A stretch of DNA of 14,381 nt, taken from positions 1-14,381 of the forward strand of contig JAZNLY010000134.1 in NCBI GenBank assembly GCA_045579305.1. Direction: 5' to 3'. The notes under the pieces were generated by a model that saw only the letters and a program-made list of their open reading frames with translations, was not told the DNA's origin and ran no database searches. The position numbers and the translations under genes were made by a program. Source of the DNA: Fimenecus sp045579305. GTDB taxonomy: Bacteria > Bacillota > Clostridia > Oscillospirales > Acutalibacteraceae. This document shows positions 13,346 to 14,381 of this stretch, one piece after another (position 1 is the first letter of the stretch; each line of letters opens with the position of its first letter).

Positions 13346-14381
13346 TCAATAATGTGTTATGCCACAATTACAAATTTTATTTGAGCCAAAAAGTCTTTGG
13401 AAGAAAAGAATAAGTTTGAAGAAGAACTTTGAAATGCCTGACTTATGGCAATTGCATGAACAATCGTCTGATGGGTTTTCAACCTCTACTGTTTCACCAC
13501 AATTGTCACAAACATCATCACCGTTTGCATTGTGACCTGTCGCATCAACATAATTATCAATATAAGTATTACCACAAGCACAAGTGTACGTTGTGTAGCC
13601 TTTATTTTCACAAGTTGGTGCTGTTGTTACAGCAGTATATGTATGCTCTGTTGTCTTTGCGATTTCTTCTGTGTATGAGTCACTACATTCGCAAGTATAC
13701 GTCATAACTCCAGTTGCGAGATGTGTCGCTGGAGTTGTAACTTTTGATGTGTAACTATGACCTGTTGCATTAACATAATTAGCAACATAAGAATCACCAC
13801 AATCACAAGTGTAAGTTGTATAACCTTTTTCTGTACAAGTCGGAGCAGTTACTACAGATGCATAATCGTGTCCTTTTGCAATTACATAATTTCCAACATA
13901 TGAATTACCGCAAGCACAAGTAAATGTTGTATAACCCTGTGCAGTACAAGTCGGAGCGGTTACAACTGAGTCATATTTATGACCTAATGGATTTACGTAG
14001 TTAGCAACATAACTGTATCCGCAAGAGCAAGTATATGTTGTGTAGCCCTGTTCTGTACAAGTTGGAGCAGTTTCGACTGAATCATATTTATGTCCCAAAG
14101 GATTTACGTAATTTGATACATAACTATATCCGCAATTACAAGTATAAGTTGTATAGCCTTGCTCTGTACAATTAGGCGCAACAACCTCTGTTTCATAACT
14201 GTGTCCTGTTGGGTTAACATAGCTTCCCACATAACTGTTACCACATTCACAAGTGTATGTTGTGTAGCCTTGTTCTTCACAAGTTGGGGCAGTTACAACT
14301 TCATTGTATATATGTTCAGCGATTTTTTCGATAACCTCTGTGTATGAATCACCACAAGCACAAGTATATGTCATAACACCT
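13346..14381 (-). CDS. Cys/His tandem-repeat surface protein, 5' end outside the window
   Basis: Partial gene: the frame is open to the window edge, and the Met at 14374 lies inside a repeat (the same Gly-Val-Met-Thr-Tyr-Thr-Cys context recurs further on), so it is not the start. At least 344 residues are visible. They comprise a partial unit and seven tandem units of 37-38 residues, then a CDNCG segment, a Cys-rich motif CSCNCHKSG (305-313 counted from that Met), a basic-hydrophobic stretch (314-330) and a CNCGITHY end. Each unit keeps three Cys and one His, or two Cys and two His, at fixed spacing, suggesting metal binding. No catalytic domain, LPXTG motif or SLH module is visible. The function is unknown; related repeats occur, from memory, in large secreted proteins of gut Clostridia. 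It is followed after 24 bases by the GH26 gene. Confidence 0.8.
   Translation of the reverse strand, partial: GVMTYTCACGDSYTEVIEKIAEHIYNEVVTAPTCEEQGYTTYTCECGNSYVGSYVNPTGHSYETEVVAPNCTEQGYTTYTCNCGYSYVSNYVNPLGHKYDSVETAPTCTEQGYTTYTCSCGYSYVANYVNPLGHKYDSVVTAPTCTAQGYTTFTCACGNSYVGNYVIAKGHDYASVVTAPTCTEKGYTTYTCDCGDSYVANYVNATGHSYTSKVTTPATHLATGVMTYTCECSDSYTEEIAKTTEHTYTAVTTAPTCENKGYTTYTCACGNTYIDNYVDATGHNANGDDVCDNCGETVEVENPSDDCSCNCHKSGISKFFFKLILFFQRLFGSNKICNCGITHY
13514..14381 (-). repeat. 111-bp tandem repeats encoding 37-residue Cys/His units
   Basis: Counted from the Met at 14374, A-type units cover residues 28-64, 65-101, 102-138, 139-175, 176-212 and 251-287. A B-type unit of 38 residues lies at 213-250, and a partial B unit at the window edge. 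The order along the protein is B-A-A-A-A-A-B-A. A units read about (T)APTCTEQGYTTYTC with CG-SYV and GH; B units have ATHLATGVMTYTC and an EH in place of GH. Confidence 0.9.

Noticed and set aside
14372..14374. ATG as the start of the Cys/His repeat protein
   Set aside because: It falls inside a repeat unit, the same GVMTYTC context recurs internally, and the frame stays open to the window edge, so the gene is truncated by the window.
13514..14381. Regular repeats considered as a CRISPR array
   Set aside because: The 111-base period stays in frame across one protein, units diverge mainly at codon level, and there are no unique spacers.

Overview
The window looks like chromosomal DNA from a low-GC, Gram-positive anaerobe of the gut or rumen Clostridia (Oscillospiraceae/Ruminococcus-like). 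That inference rests on AT-rich DNA, strong AGGAGG-type ribosome binding sites, sigma-A promoters, S-layer-homology modules on a secreted esterase, a secreted GH26 mannanase and a Cys-rich surface protein. No rRNA, tRNA, insertion sequence, phage gene or CRISPR array was seen. Genes are tightly packed and no gene-free stretch exceeds 300 bases.

Left part (1-6320): glnA (glutamine synthetase, + strand) converges on a secreted SGNH/GDSL hydrolase with C-terminal SLH modules (- strand), and the two share a bidirectional terminator. Next come an acyl-CoA ligase (- strand) and a divergent FAD-dependent oxidoreductase (+ strand). Their shared intergenic region carries a near-perfect 19-bp inverted repeat that includes both -10 boxes, which suggests common control.

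Middle part (6323-12260): one compact five-gene operon on the - strand. In transcription order it encodes a membrane-anchored protein with three Ig-like (DUF5011-type) domains, two Wzz-BY-kinase fusion proteins with Tyr-rich tails, a peptidase-less ABC exporter, and a PqqD-family protein (the RiPP recognition fold). A promoter stands at the head, a terminator at the end, and gaps between genes are at most 15 bases. No glycosyltransferase, polymerase, flippase, radical-SAM enzyme or precursor peptide is present. The combination fits neither a standard capsule locus nor a standard RiPP cluster and is the best candidate in the window for an undescribed system.

Right part (12316-14381): a - strand pair, a Cys/His repeat protein (5' end outside the window) followed 24 bases later by a secreted GH26 beta-mannanase, ends in its own terminator. 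The repeat protein has 37-residue units with invariant C/H-x9-C-x-C-x13-H spacing and a distinctive Cys-rich, hydrophobic C-terminal tail that could be a surface-retention signal.
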